From Pseudomonas nunensis (GTDB lineage: Bacteria > Pseudomonadota > Gammaproteobacteria > Pseudomonadales > Pseudomonadaceae), in NCBI RefSeq assembly GCF_024296925.1, contig NZ_CP101125.1, positions 4,094,501 to 4,158,500 on the forward strand: DNA of 64,000 nt, in the 5' to 3' direction. How positions within the stretch are numbered: position 1 is the stretch's first letter; every line of letters starts with the position of its first letter. Shown here one piece after another: positions 63,867 through 64,000 of the stretch. The translations under genes and the position numbers were made by a program. The notes under the pieces are model-generated. The model was not told the origin of the DNA and did not search any database. It saw only the letters and a program-made list of their open reading frames with translations.

Positions 63867-64000
63867 TTAGAAAGAATCGCCAGGAATACGCACGAACCCT
63901 TCCATCAACACCCGCGCACTGCGGCTCATGATGGCCTTGTTCACGGTCCACTCACCGTTCACCTGACTGGCCTCGGCACCCACGCGCAACGTCCCGGACG
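63867..64000 (-). CDS. prpF: PrpF, C-terminal part (gene continues beyond the window)
   Basis: The minus strand from 64000 reads the last 44 or so residues (ending ARVLMEGFVRIPGDSF) of PrpF, a DapF-fold isomerase that assists AcnD in the methylcitrate cycle. The match is to the conserved C-terminus, with RSARVLMEG typical of the family. The rest of the gene is outside the window. Confidence 0.82.
   Translation of the reverse strand, partial: SGTLRVGAEASQVNGEWTVNKAIMSRSARVLMEGFVRIPGDSF

Overview
This window is a chromosomal segment of a fluorescent-group Pseudomonas. The evidence is gene content and order: ligA-zipA-smc, a GntR gene next to xdhABC-guaD, and nasS-nasT-transporter-kinase-cobA-oprF-sigX-cmpX-crfX-cmaX-rraA-hydrolase-ppsA-ppsR. 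The products are close to Pseudomonas proteins, codons are GC-rich, and many short palindromic repeats typical of the genus sit at gene ends. Species cannot be fixed from the sequence alone.

Layout. (1) 0.1-3.6 kb: a PAS-GGDEF-EAL protein, a small Xre regulator and a DUF2167 membrane protein. (2) 3.76-16.72 kb: an integrated genomic island, visibly more AT-rich than its surroundings and bounded by exact 66-bp direct copies of the 3' part of the 4.5S (SRP) RNA gene ffs. The intact ffs is rebuilt at the right edge. The island carries a tyrosine integrase at its left edge, a run of very small unknown genes, an HTH protein, a highly folded non-coding stretch, a lipoprotein, a serine recombinase, a KAP-like P-loop NTPase, and a three-gene ABC-3C conflict system (nuclease-like effector/CTD protein, small middle component, DUF2326-type ABC ATPase). 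This is the best candidate for an under-described biological system here. (3) 17-26 kb: core genes (zinc peptidase, ligA, zipA, smc). (4) 26-35 kb: purine catabolism (xdhABC, guaD), two GntR-family regulators and a BenE-type transporter. A sigma-54 site and a pair of inverted repeats precede xdhA. (5) 35-44 kb: yggL, dacB, a CHASE-PAS-GGDEF cyclase, rlmL, rmf with a multi-hairpin leader, and pyrD. (6) 44.4-50.4 kb: nitrate assimilation. nasST and the transporter-kinase operon each have a sigma-54 promoter followed immediately by an ANTAR-type two-hairpin leader and a terminator. The nitrite and nitrate reductase genes usually found between the kinase and cobA are absent. (7) 50.4-59.6 kb: the oprF/sigX cell-envelope cluster, ppsA and ppsR. 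(8) 59.7-64 kb: a MocR-type regulator, an EamA exporter, prpD and the 3' end of prpF from a methylcitrate locus.

How the parts fit: the xdh/guaD region turns guanine and (hypo)xanthine into urate, and its upstream sigma-54 site suggests control by nitrogen supply. The nas region uses the same sigma factor plus RNA antitermination by NasT. The island is a self-contained cargo unit probably devoted to defence or conflict with other mobile DNA. All assignments come from reading motifs and gene order; no database search was run.
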